From contig NZ_NTLB01000001.1 of the NCBI RefSeq assembly GCF_002514725.1, positions 124,001 to 188,000 on the forward strand: 64,000 bases of DNA, read 5' to 3'. Within the stretch, counting starts at the first letter, position 1; each line of letters starts with the position of its first letter. The position numbers and the translations under genes were made by a program. The notes below the pieces were generated by a model. The model saw nothing but the letters and a program-made list of their open reading frames with translations. It searched no databases and was not told the DNA's origin. The DNA is from Mangrovitalea sediminis. Lineage in GTDB: Bacteria; Pseudomonadota; Gammaproteobacteria; Pseudomonadales; Oleiphilaceae. Below are positions 45,017 through 53,285 of the stretch, one piece after another.

Positions 45017-46849
45017 GAGGCTGTAGAAAAACCCTTAACAGAGCCCAGTCCGCAGCCGTTTTCCAATGTTGTCTTCACTTGCCAGCAACCGGCGCAAGTG
45101 CGTTTATTCGTCGGCAAAACCGGGTAGGTGTAATAGTCCGGCCCCATCACCGTCTATTCGCACGTTTCAAGGCCCAACCTGGCTGTAGCATAGACCTACC
45201 ATCACGCGGCTAACCGCCCGTAATTCGCCAGCTTCTCAATGTTGTGAACCAGGCAATACAGTTGCCATTGGCCCTGCACCTTCGTTTTACCTCGCAAGCT
45301 GAAGCGGTTGAGGCCTTTATTGGTGCCGATGTTGCCAAACACCGGCTCCACCACCGACATGCGATGGCTGTAGATGGCTTTGCCTTGATCGCTATCCACC
45401 CGTTGCTTCATCCAGTCGGTATACGTCGGATCTCGTCTGAGCTCCAAGGTGTAGGAGACCTGTCGTCCTTTGCCTTTGCGGTGATCCGCCGAACGGGGGT
45501 TTTGCATGCACCGCTGTTTCTTCGGGCATCCCCGACATTGCAATAACCGCCCCTGGAAGTGCGCTCTTGGCACACCGTTTGGGTCGGTCCGGGTGCCTTC
45601 GTAATGCAGGGATTTTCCCGCAGGACAGATACAGCTCATCGCAGCGGGGTCGAACTGGAATTCGCTCGCTGGAATCACCGCTTTCCAGCCGGTCTTCGCT
45701 GGGCTCGGATGACGCTTACCGTACTTGCTCTTCTGCTCGGCGAACTTCGGGTCTCGGCTGCGGAAGCGGTTGTCCGGGATGTAGCCGTTGATCCCCTGTT
45801 CGTGCAGATACTGCATGTTGGCTTCGTTGGCAAAGCCCGTATCCGCCGTCACTATCACGCCGGTCTGATAAAGCGTGTCGGCAATGCCCAGCTTCTTATA
45901 GCGTTGTTCAATGCTCTCCAACACCGGTTTTAAGGTGTGGTGTTCCTGGCCTTCGCCGAAGGCCTGGGCATCGATGACGATCTGGTGCTTTCTGTCCACC
46001 GCAGCCACACCGTTGTAGCCCTGGATCGTGCCCTTACTGGTGGTCATTTTGCCGCTTTCGTTATCGGTGATGTTGCTCTTCACTTCCTTGCGCCGTTTCC
46101 CCTGGCCCATCCTTGGGCTGCTCGTCTTTAGGAAACGGTCGACTTTGGTCATCGCTGCATCCAGCGACAGAATGGTTTTTGCCTGGCGGATATCACGATC
46201 CAGCTCCGCTTCCGTTTCGGCCTCATCCCGGGCGTAATGCTCTGTCAGATGATGGCGGATAAGGCGGCGCAACTTGTCCCGCTTTTCTCCCAACTCTTTA
46301 AACGTGCCCGACCATTCCTTGGCGGCGTTGGAGGACATCTTGCAGCCGTCGATGGCAAAGAGTTCGTTGCCCAACAGACCTTGCTCATGACACACCAACA
46401 GGACCTGCTCGAACAGGCCTGCAATCTCATCGGCATGGCCGCTGACAAACTTGGCCAGGGTGGTGAAGTGCGGCACCGTATCGCACGACAGGGCCTTGAA
46501 GAGGATGTTGGTTTCGCAGCACCACTGCATCTCGCGGCTGGAGGTGATGCCCTTGGAATAGGCAAACAGGATGATCTTCAGCAGAATGGCGGGGTCGTAG
46601 GCCAACCGGCCGGTGTCTTCGTTGCGGTACTTCGGATGGAAGACCGACAGATCCAGCTTATGCTCGATCAGGTAATGAACAGCATGTTCAAACGTGCCGG
46701 GCTGGAGCTGGTCCTGGTAGTTGATCACCACCATGGCACTCTGATCGTAGTTGTAGGGCTTGAAGCGGGGCATGCCGACCTTCCCTTGTCCTGTTTTCTG
46801 AATCCTATCAAAGCCAGGCGGTGGTTTTTGGGACTTTTTCTACAGCCTC
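45017..46849 (-). mobile_element. IS1182-family insertion sequence
   Basis: The 1,833-bp element has 15-bp perfect terminal inverted repeats, GAGGCTGTAGAAAAA (45017-45031) and TTTTTCTACAGCCTC (46835-46849). It carries one intact transposase gene. Both flanks read AAC directly outside the ends, consistent with a 3-bp target duplication. Removing the element and one AAC restores GCCTAACGC, so it inserted inside a putative attC core box. Confidence 0.9.
45202..46773 (-). CDS. IS1182-family transposase
   Basis: The 523-residue DDE transposase begins MPRFKPYNYDQSAMVVINY. It has an N-terminal DUF772-type DNA-binding region (YDPAILLKIILFAYSKGITSSREM) and candidate catalytic acids in FAIDGCKMSS, VTADTGFANEAN and SVVEPVFGNIG. 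A CPAGK...CRGCPKKQRC zinc-like insertion occurs near residues 390-440. No frameshift or stop is seen, so the element is probably active. Confidence 0.93.
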   Translation of the reverse strand: MPRFKPYNYDQSAMVVINYQDQLQPGTFEHAVHYLIEHKLDLSVFHPKYRNEDTGRLAYDPAILLKIILFAYSKGITSSREMQWCCETNILFKALSCDTVPHFTTLAKFVSGHADEIAGLFEQVLLVCHEQGLLGNELFAIDGCKMSSNAAKEWSGTFKELGEKRDKLRRLIRHHLTEHYARDEAETEAELDRDIRQAKTILSLDAAMTKVDRFLKTSSPRMGQGKRRKEVKSNITDNESGKMTTSKGTIQGYNGVAAVDRKHQIVIDAQAFGEGQEHHTLKPVLESIEQRYKKLGIADTLYQTGVIVTADTGFANEANMQYLHEQGINGYIPDNRFRSRDPKFAEQKSKYGKRHPSPAKTGWKAVIPASEFQFDPAAMSCICPAGKSLHYEGTRTDPNGVPRAHFQGRLLQCRGCPKKQRCMQNPRSADHRKGKGRQVSYTLELRRDPTYTDWMKQRVDSDQGKAIYSHRMSVVEPVFGNIGTNKGLNRFSLRGKTKVQGQWQLYCLVHNIEKLANYGRLAA

Positions 46850-47051
46850 AACGCTATGTTCAACTGTTCAATACCGACAACCTTCAGATTAGCGCGATAG
46901 GTTTCGAGCAAAGCGTACTTACCAAACAAGTGCACCAAATATGGCTACCCCTACATATTTCCGAAATACGATCTTTTGCGGAGTTAGCAATGCGTGTCTA
47001 CTAAACTGGAGGAAGTCCACGTCGCACCGGAAGTGCTTGTTAGATGCCAAC

Positions 47052-47576
47052 TTAGCGACGCAACGTGAGCAGGTGTTTTATGCCGTCTTGAGACACGCGT
47101 TTGTACGAAATCTTGCTAGGTTTTCTCGTCTGAAAAATTAGCTTCTTACCCTCGATTTGCTTAAGCGTTGCAGATGCGTTCGACAACTTGATTCCGTGAT
47201 CCGTTAGAAATTTCGTGACCTCTGAAGTCTTGAACTCATTCGCGTCGGATTTGGATTGGATGAAATAGGCAGCGATGAGCGCCTTCTCTTGATCTGAAGT
47301 CTTATCTTTAAATGAATGTAGCCACTCGCCGAACACTTCAGGAACTTGCAACTTTCCGGTGATATCTCCACTGGTTATTTCACTGCCGGAATCTTCTTCA
47401 GTGGACTCTGGGTTAGTGGGATTCTGCGAGGCAGGTGGAAAATTGCGTTTGGACGCACCGATCGAATTGAGTATCTGCTCCAAATTCTCGATTTGCTCTT
47501 TGACGAACGACTCCGAGCCTTCAACGCGGATTTCGCCAAGACTCAAATTGATATTAACGACTGCTCGTTCTGACAT
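47052..47576 (-). CDS. Winged-helix protein, partner of the HEPN-like gene
   Basis: The 174-residue protein (GAGGA before the ATG) has an N-terminal strand-rich segment (AVVNINLSLGEIRVEGSESF), an acidic Ser/Thr/Pro linker (about 48-75) and a C-terminal winged-helix-like domain (QEKALIAAYFIQSK, FKTSEVTKFLTDHGIKLSNASATLKQIEGKK). A domain of the same type starts the neighbouring 243-residue protein, 9 bp upstream. The pair resembles a two-component defence or regulatory module; no known family is recognised. Confidence 0.65.
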   Translation of the reverse strand: MSERAVVNINLSLGEIRVEGSESFVKEQIENLEQILNSIGASKRNFPPASQNPTNPESTEEDSGSEITSGDITGKLQVPEVFGEWLHSFKDKTSDQEKALIAAYFIQSKSDANEFKTSEVTKFLTDHGIKLSNASATLKQIEGKKLIFQTRKPSKISYKRVSQDGIKHLLTLRR

Positions 47577-47585
47577 TGTATTTCC

Positions 47586-48317
47586 TCATAGAAGAATGCC
47601 CGATTTGTAGAGTAACTCCTCGATGCAAGCACGATAATCTTGTTTGACCGAAAGTAGATCGGCCCGTTTCGCATTGTAGTGAATCTTGTGAGCAGAGAAA
47701 TTTCCGAGAGTGCGAAATATCTCTATGCAAGATTTGGAATTACGTGAAAGCCCCAACGTTGAATTGGCTGTGGCGTTCGCAACGATGGCTTGAAGCAATT
47801 TGTAGTTGCCATCGACGTCCTTGATCTCCGACGCGATGCCTAATTTTTCGTAGGAGAGAATCAGGCAAATCTCTAGAAGTCTGCGCATTAGTACAGCACA
47901 GCCATCAAAGAGATTGTGCTCGTAAGATGCATTTATTTGGTCCGCCAGCCTCTCAATGTATCCGCGGGTCGATCGGTAGAGAGACTCGGGGAGTACAGTT
48001 TCGTCGTGCTGAATCACCTCAGATTTTGAACCAACCCCTGGGTACTCGGACGCCAGTTCACGAACTCGTTTTGCGTGAATCTTGAAATGGCCAGCAGATT
48101 TTCCATTCACAAATGCACGCTCTTTTCTTAATCGATTCGCTAATCGAGACGGATTTGGGCGTGAAAAATGAAGCTCTCCAAACAGTTCAGTCAATTCCGA
48201 GACAGAAAACTCTGATTGGGCCTTTTCTTTCAGCAGGTAGAAGCTCAGCAGCTCACTCTTCTGCAGCTCCGTCCTTGATGACAGGTCGGTCAGTTCTGCG
48301 TACTGCTGTAGGTTCAT
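47586..48317 (-). CDS. Winged-helix plus HEPN/DUF4145-like protein
   Basis: The 243-residue protein has an N-terminal winged-helix-like domain (LQKSELLSFYLLKE, FSVSELTELFGELHFSRPNPSRLANRLRKE). After a linker comes an all-helical C-terminal domain (about 110-240) with NLFDGCAVLMRRLLEICLILSYE and LGNFSAHKIHYNAKR; the GNxxAH element is typical of DUF4145/HEPN-superfamily proteins, many of which are RNases of toxin or defence systems. It is translated just before its winged-helix partner. Catalysis is unproven; the strict Rx4-6H motif is only loosely matched. Confidence 0.62.
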   Translation of the reverse strand: MNLQQYAELTDLSSRTELQKSELLSFYLLKEKAQSEFSVSELTELFGELHFSRPNPSRLANRLRKERAFVNGKSAGHFKIHAKRVRELASEYPGVGSKSEVIQHDETVLPESLYRSTRGYIERLADQINASYEHNLFDGCAVLMRRLLEICLILSYEKLGIASEIKDVDGNYKLLQAIVANATANSTLGLSRNSKSCIEIFRTLGNFSAHKIHYNAKRADLLSVKQDYRACIEELLYKSGILL

Positions 48318-48343
48318 CGACTATGGTTCCCTTGGCATCTAAC

Positions 48344-48663
48344 AGCTTATTCGTCGTCTATTCCGCCCATTATCCGGAGCATTCATTACACAGCAATCTC
48401 AGCCTATATTTTCCAACCTCTTCAACTGGGGCGTTTTTTTGGCCTAGCTGACACACATTTAGCCCGCCCACGGCGGCATATCAACTCCGTAAAAAGCGTC
48501 GTACAAGACACATATCCCTGGATAAACGACCTTCAAAGACGTATATCTTGGCAAACTCCTGGGTTATGCGTCTAAATAGCAGTTCTCGAGATAGAGAATC
48601 TAACGAGCCTCTCCGGGTGACGGGCTACGGGAAGCTGGCTACATGATCTTCAGATTTATTTTT
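48344..48663. other. Intergenic region between accessory units
   Basis: These 320 bp contain no convincing gene. An additional GTTAGAT box (ATCTAAC on the plus strand, at about 48598-48604) is present but without a matching partner, so it may be a remnant or chance. Confidence 0.45.
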
Positions 48664-50052
48664 TCACGCCAGTTTTTCGTTCACGCCACCAGCAAAAATA
48701 ATCCCATCTCGATTTTCGTCCTTACCTGTATCTTCATCATCGCCCTCGTCCAATTCCCTAGAAATCTTCGGAGCAGGCGCTGTCCAAGCCTTCAACCACT
48801 GGCCAGCCTCTTGGTAAAAATGCGGCACGGCCTTCTCGATTTCTTCTACAAACACCCTTCGGCCAGAGAATTTGCCCGCCAAATCGACTTCATACACAAC
48901 CTCCAATCCGGTCGCGACAACTTTGGACTGGTCCAATTCCAGCAATTCCGGCGACTGAATTAACGTATTCAAAGGCTGCAGCGTTGCCGCCGCCTTCCCT
49001 GGCCGGGTTGCTCGAATATAGAAGCCTTCGGGATTCGTTTTACGCAGTTGTCGCAACAGCCAATTCACCCGAGCTTTGGTGCTCTTTTTATCCTTGGGTG
49101 CCGCAAGCTTCATCGAACAAAAGATCATGCGCCGCTGAATATCGGCGCAAACTTCCAGGTCCGCAGCGGCGTTGGTAATGCTCAATGCGCAATTCAAAAT
49201 CGGCTCTTTGCAGAGTGCTTCGGCATCATCCTTCACGCGCTTCGCATGATCCAAGCGGTGTTCGTGACTGAGCTTCAATGTCACATCACTCCCCGTCAGA
49301 CGAGACATGATGAGGCACAAATCGCGCTGTTCCTGATGCCAAGCCGTAATGGTGTTCTGCACTTCGTCACTGGTTTTAGCGAGTGGCGCATTGCTTTTCA
49401 CTTTATTAACAACGTCTTTCCACTCGCTGTTCATCTGATCAAAGTTGGTAATGCCTGCCACATCGCTCTCGAAGTACCGAAGCAACTCCTCAAGAATGAA
49501 AACTTGGTCTTGATCCTCAACGCCATCGTTCTTCAACAGCAAGGCGCACTGGGTGCGAATGAAAGCCCACGACCAGTGAAACAGAGCAACGTTTTTGATA
49601 GCGGATTTGGGAACTTTGACGGGGTGGTGCGTTGGGAGGGCGGCGAACTGGTTGGTGATGGTGATTACGGCGTCAATATTGTGCTTTTTGGCTTGCTGGA
49701 TATAGCGGGTTATCTGTTCTTCCTCGACGACTTTATTGCCAACCTTCGCTTCGATCAGTGCCCGCCATTCTCGTCGTCCTGTGCGAAGGATTAGCAGACC
49801 GTCGGGTCGGTCGTTTGTTTTTTTACCCTCCCTTTTGTCTTCTTCAAAGATGACTTCCGTCCAGGCCTCCAATGTTGCTGAGGAACCAACGCGAACGCTG
49901 ATGGATTTGAGCAGGGCTTGCCGCAATTCATAGACGGAACGCATTCCCGCCAACAATATCGACACCGAGCGCTGTTCTCTCGCGCTATCGGCGACGATCG
50001 GGATCAAACGTGCCAGTTCCCCTGAAGCAATAAACTCCGGACGCTGAACCAT
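48664..50052 (-). CDS. PD-(D/E)XK nuclease-like protein of unknown role
   Basis: The 462-residue protein starts after GGGAGGTGAC. The N-terminal ~150 residues show a PD-(D/E)XK pattern: an early acidic WTEVIF, RPDGLLIL (D84), ALIEAKVG (E101, K103) and EEQITRYIQQAK (Q113/Y117, motif IV). The C-terminal two thirds have no recognisable domain, ending in an acidic tail. Length and position among defence-type genes suggest a single-gene restriction or anti-phage protein (inference). Confidence 0.65.
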   Translation of the reverse strand: MVQRPEFIASGELARLIPIVADSAREQRSVSILLAGMRSVYELRQALLKSISVRVGSSATLEAWTEVIFEEDKREGKKTNDRPDGLLILRTGRREWRALIEAKVGNKVVEEEQITRYIQQAKKHNIDAVITITNQFAALPTHHPVKVPKSAIKNVALFHWSWAFIRTQCALLLKNDGVEDQDQVFILEELLRYFESDVAGITNFDQMNSEWKDVVNKVKSNAPLAKTSDEVQNTITAWHQEQRDLCLIMSRLTGSDVTLKLSHEHRLDHAKRVKDDAEALCKEPILNCALSITNAAADLEVCADIQRRMIFCSMKLAAPKDKKSTKARVNWLLRQLRKTNPEGFYIRATRPGKAAATLQPLNTLIQSPELLELDQSKVVATGLEVVYEVDLAGKFSGRRVFVEEIEKAVPHFYQEAGQWLKAWTAPAPKISRELDEGDDEDTGKDENRDGIIFAGGVNEKLA

Positions 50053-50349
50053 GTCACCTCCCTGACTATCCTTATGACATGTATCTTTTCTTGAAAGATA
50101 CTAGCACTGGGTTCAGTCGTAGGCGAACAAAGCGTCAACATTCGCTTCCTAGCGTAGCAACTTCATCTTCATGACCCTAAATGGTATCTTCTGCCAGCTA
50201 CAACCATGGATGGTAGCAAAGGACTGCGAGCGGCCATAGCCTAGGAAACCCTTTCCAAGCAGGGCGATGTAACATTCTGTCAGTTCGCTATAGGCAGCTA
50301 ACCACTCCACTGATATCGAATCCGACTCAATGCATAGCAAGGAGGCATA

Positions 50350-51297
50350 ATGCAGGCATTCTCTATCCTGCCCGGCGAGCAATTTCGACAAGAGCAGCTT
50401 CGTCGAGAACTCGAATCCCAATTGAACATCAAACGCTTTCTTAAGAAAGTCGATGCCCAACCCAGCCTGATCGGCGCGAAGGTTATCTATTTCAATGGTG
50501 CTGACGTGCTGGTGGTTCGGGAGTTCCAGCCGATATGTAGCATTGAGCCTATCTCTGTGCTTATTCGCTCAGTGCCAAAACACGCAGCGTCTTCAGCCGA
50601 ACCGACAAATAGCCACCTGGAAAGCCAAAACGGACGTGTATACAGTGCGCTGTATGAAGCCACCGGAGCAGCAATTTCTTGCGGTGCCGCAGTATTAGGC
50701 TGGGTCGTTGTAATAGGATCCGGCACCGCCATTCCTGTAAGCGGTGGAACCAGTACCGCGCTAACGGTAATAGCAGGCTCCGCAGCCTTGGCCTCATCTG
50801 CGCAATGTATCAATGGTATGGGGCGAACCTATCTTGCGATGACCGACAACACGCAAATGTTGAGCTGGCTCGATTCCGAGGAGTGGTACGAAAAGACGTC
50901 TGTCGCACTAGATCTGGTTTCACTGGCAGGCGCGGGAGGCTCAACATTTGTCGCGCTCAAAACCTTCAAAACACTCAAAGCAGCAAGTTCCAGCAGTTTT
51001 CTGGCCACGCTGGCAAAGCTTTCCAGACCTGAACGCAAAAGGCTCACAGAAGAAATCATCCGCAACCTACACCCAGGCATATCAAACAGCGCGATCAAAG
51101 CCTACATTAGAGCCGGCGTTTACCCAGCTCGCTACAGTACACCAGCGATATCTCATGCCTTAAAGCTTGAGCTGGTGGATGCTGTTGGTGCGACCTTGGG
51201 TTATACGGGCAGTGCAGTATCTGGAGTCCTCCATAACCCTAAAAGCCAACTCCGGACGTTACTATTCGGAATCTACAAACCGGTAAGGACGCTATGA
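50350..51297 (+). CDS. Membrane-associated protein of unknown function (possible effector)
   Basis: The 315-residue protein (AAGGAGG before the ATG) has a soluble N-terminus (about 1-95), a glycine/alanine/serine-rich hydrophobic hairpin (AISCGAAVLGWVVVIGSGTAIPVSGG and ALTVIAGSAALASSAQC) and a basic helical C-terminus. I recall similar proteins in Pseudomonas annotated only as hypothetical. Pore-forming toxins can use such Gly-rich hairpins. Its stop overlaps by 4 bp the start of a four-helix membrane protein, which could be its immunity or partner protein (inference). Confidence 0.55.
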   Translation: MQAFSILPGEQFRQEQLRRELESQLNIKRFLKKVDAQPSLIGAKVIYFNGADVLVVREFQPICSIEPISVLIRSVPKHAASSAEPTNSHLESQNGRVYSALYEATGAAISCGAAVLGWVVVIGSGTAIPVSGGTSTALTVIAGSAALASSAQCINGMGRTYLAMTDNTQMLSWLDSEEWYEKTSVALDLVSLAGAGGSTFVALKTFKTLKAASSSSFLATLAKLSRPERKRLTEEIIRNLHPGISNSAIKAYIRAGVYPARYSTPAISHALKLELVDAVGATLGYTGSAVSGVLHNPKSQLRTLLFGIYKPVRTL

Positions 51298-51842
51298 GCG
51301 CGTACCCCGAGCGAGGACGCACAACAAAGGCCGATTACTTGGATCAGTGGAAAGATTCCGAGTTCTGGGCACTGGCGTGTGACTTACAATCGGGCGAGCG
51401 AATATTATTTCGCCCGCCAGGGCTCGCAGGCACGGTCGCCGTGCCAATGCTGTCCTTGCTCGCTTATGTTTTTTTGAGCATCAGTTTCGCCAGCCTGTTT
51501 TTCAGGGACGCGACAATGCCGGTGCGCGCGGGAATCATTTTCGGAGGTCCTTTCATTCCCTTAGTGATTCAGGCGGTCATTATTGGGAGATTGTCTCTAG
51601 GCTTCATGTTCGCACAGCAAGATTTAGTGCGTTTTCAAACGGCACTTTTGATTGCGGTTGCTGCGCTGTTCTTTCTCAACATTGCAGAAAATACCTCTCA
51701 ACTCTCCCATGTTTTCGACCTCTTGGCCGTGGCCGCGGCGTACTTGGCAAAAAGGTTATCGACGGGGATTGGCGTCACAAGTTACGCGACACTCATCCGG
51801 CTCAAGCGGCTGAAATATGAGGGAATGGGTAATGGCTCTTGA
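51294..51842 (+). CDS. Four-helix membrane protein, partner of the preceding gene
   Basis: The 182-residue protein has four predicted helices (about 38-57, 60-85, 105-125 and 130-150) between soluble ends. It overlaps the upstream gene by 4 bp (ATGA), so they are translationally coupled. Family not recognised. Confidence 0.6.
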   Translation: MSAYPERGRTTKADYLDQWKDSEFWALACDLQSGERILFRPPGLAGTVAVPMLSLLAYVFLSISFASLFFRDATMPVRAGIIFGGPFIPLVIQAVIIGRLSLGFMFAQQDLVRFQTALLIAVAALFFLNIAENTSQLSHVFDLLAVAAAYLAKRLSTGIGVTSYATLIRLKRLKYEGMGNGS

Positions 51843-51959
51843 GTGTTGAAAAGAGTTCTCGGAAACCAAAGGGGGTCCAAACCAAAGGGGTCACCATGAT
51901 TATTACCGGTAGCAGCAAACGCTAAATCCAAGACCCCGCATGTGTGCACAAGGTTGTTT

Positions 51960-52139
51960 ATGAGTAAGGAAATCACAGACATCCATGCAGCACGCCGTAA
52001 GAAAAGAACGGAAACGCCCGAAGAGATCGCTCGTCGAGTCCTGATGGAACTTCCGGAAGACATGGAAGATGAGCCTCAATACTCGGGCAACCCAAGCAAA
52101 TTATTGGGCGGCGATGAAGATGTCGATGACAAGGAATAA
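51960..52139 (+). CDS. Small acidic protein of unknown function
   Basis: ATG at 51960 gives 59 residues with a basic N-terminus (HAARRKKRTE) and an acidic C-terminus (GGDEDVDDKE). No family recognised. It lies about 150 bp upstream of hicA, on the same strand but separated by the hicA operator. RBS is weak. Confidence 0.45.
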   Translation: MSKEITDIHAARRKKRTETPEEIARRVLMELPEDMEDEPQYSGNPSKLLGGDEDVDDKE

Positions 52140-52236
52140 CGGAACGATTGCCAGCTCGCAGAAATAGCACAAACTCGATGAGTCGGGAGCTGGCGATGCG
52201 ATCCGTCAAACCCCGCCGAAAAATACACCTTGGACG

Positions 52237-52259
52237 GTGTAACTAAATTTCAGTTACAC
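52237..52259 (+). promoter_or_regulatory. Putative HicB operator
   Basis: A perfect 8-bp inverted repeat GTGTAACT / AGTTACAC with a 7-bp spacer (AAATTTC) lies 27 bp upstream of the hicA start. It overlaps a likely promoter (TTGGAC at 52230 as a -35-like element). A dyad here is what the ribbon-helix-helix domain of HicB would bind for autoregulation. Confidence 0.65.
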
Positions 52260-52286
52260 TGCTATTCTTCTCAACAGATAAATAAC

Positions 52287-52541
52287 ATGTCGAAGCAAAA
52301 GAAGGCACTGTCCAAACTTTGTTCGGAACCACCCCCGTCAGACTTTGAGTGGTCAGAGCTAACAGCGATCCTGGGACGCCTTGGTTTTAAGTTGCTTAAG
52401 AACAAAGGCTCCCGCAGGAAATTTTATCATGAGGAGAAAAACGTCCTGATTATCTGTCATGAACCGCATCCAGAGCCGACCGTCGATAAGGGATGCGTTA
52501 AGGACGTTGTCGAAACCCTTAAACTGCATGGTTTCATCTAG
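52287..52541 (+). CDS. hicA: HicA-type mRNA interferase toxin
   Basis: ATG at 52287 gives 84 residues of the longer HicA subtype (MSKQKKALSKLCSEPPPSDF start). It has the double-stranded-RNA-binding-like fold with GSRRKFYHEEKN in place of the GSH motif and a downstream EPHPEPTVDKG, typical of this subtype (GSRv...HPHP). It cleaves mRNA to halt growth until neutralised by HicB. It is followed 8 bp later by hicB; the toxin-first order is usual for HicAB. Confidence 0.87.
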   Translation: MSKQKKALSKLCSEPPPSDFEWSELTAILGRLGFKLLKNKGSRRKFYHEEKNVLIICHEPHPEPTVDKGCVKDVVETLKLHGFI

Positions 52542-52549
52542 GAACGCGC

Positions 52550-52999
52550 ATGGATATTCTGAAATACAAAGGTTATGAAGGCACTGCGGAACTGGACATG
52601 GATCGTGGCCTGTGTCGCGGCAAAATCCTGTTTATCAACGATCTTGTAACCTATCAGTCTGACTCTCCAAAGGACTTGCAGCGGGAGTTCGAGGCCGCCG
52701 TTGACGACTACATTGAGACCTGCGAAGAGCTTGGCCGACTGCCATCCCGCCCTTTTCGCGGTCAGTTCAACGTTCGCATTTCACCTGAGCTACATAGAGC
52801 GGCAGCGCTCAGGGCCGCCGCCGATTGTGTGAGCTTGAACGAGATCGTATTGCGCGCGCTGGATGCCTACGTGAACACCAGTGCCGCCGTGAACCACAAC
52901 ACGTTCTACGTGACCGTCGGCGACGCTGCAACGGACGTGAAGTCTTATAGCGCATCAACCGCTGACAGCCCTATCTGGGAAACGATGAATGCCCACTAA
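52550..52999 (+). CDS. hicB: HicB-type antitoxin with ribbon-helix-helix domain
   Basis: The 149-residue protein has an N-terminal partial RNase-H-like domain (MDILKYKGYEGTAELDMDRG, NDLVTYQSDSPKDLQREFEAAVDDY). A short linker leads to a ribbon-helix-helix DNA-binding motif (FNVRISPELHRAAALRAA, SLNEIVLRALDAYV), then a ~35-residue tail. It binds and neutralises HicA and represses the operon. It overlaps the next gene by 11 bp. Confidence 0.88.
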   Translation: MDILKYKGYEGTAELDMDRGLCRGKILFINDLVTYQSDSPKDLQREFEAAVDDYIETCEELGRLPSRPFRGQFNVRISPELHRAAALRAAADCVSLNEIVLRALDAYVNTSAAVNHNTFYVTVGDAATDVKSYSASTADSPIWETMNAH

Positions 53000-53285
53000 T
53001 CAAGAAGTGATCGCCCATCAAGGAACTCCCGTAGCTGACCCACTATCGCTTCGAGAGCTTACCGAAGTACTCATCAAACATTACGGTATTCACGAAGGTC
53101 AATATGATCTGCTTGTCGAATTCAAGATTGGCGTAGGTGCGTTAGGTCCCAATCAGGAATTGGCGCTGCCCGGGGCTATGGTGGGTGTTTCCCGTTTGGG
53201 CTTGGTTAAGTCCACCAAAATGGGCAACAACACCGTCGATGCCGCCGAGGTTAATCCAGTGACGAAGGCTCGGAAGAAAGACTGA
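52989..53285 (+). CDS. Small conserved-type protein linked to HicAB
   Basis: The 98-residue protein begins inside the end of hicB (11-bp overlap), so the three form an operon. It is soluble, with YGIHEGQYDLLVEFKIGVGALGP and a C-terminal basic tail. Small proteins of this type are often found next to HicB-like antitoxins, but no function is known. Confidence 0.6.
   Translation: MPTNQEVIAHQGTPVADPLSLRELTEVLIKHYGIHEGQYDLLVEFKIGVGALGPNQELALPGAMVGVSRLGLVKSTKMGNNTVDAAEVNPVTKARKKD

Larger units (their letters stand above)
47039..48343 (-). repeat. Two-gene unit bounded by 12-bp perfect inverted repeats (attC R-box type)
   Basis: GTTAGATGCCAA (47039-47050) and TTGGCATCTAAC (48332-48343) are exact reverse complements enclosing the pair of leftward genes 47052-48317. 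The first lies one base past the stop codon and the second 14 bp upstream of the start. Their cores GTTAGAT and ATCTAAC match GTTRRRY/RYYYAAC, and pairing between the two ends of the same unit is what an excised integron cassette would show. Confidence 0.6.

Noticed and set aside
45202..46773. Large open frames antisense to the transposase (e.g. 46237-47004 plus)
   Set aside because: The intact DDE transposase on the minus strand explains the region; the antisense frames lack RBS and family features.
50149..50460. 103-codon minus-strand frame overlapping the start of the gene at 50350
   Set aside because: The plus-strand gene has a strong AAGGAGG start; the antisense frame has none and only its non-overlapping part looks protein-like.
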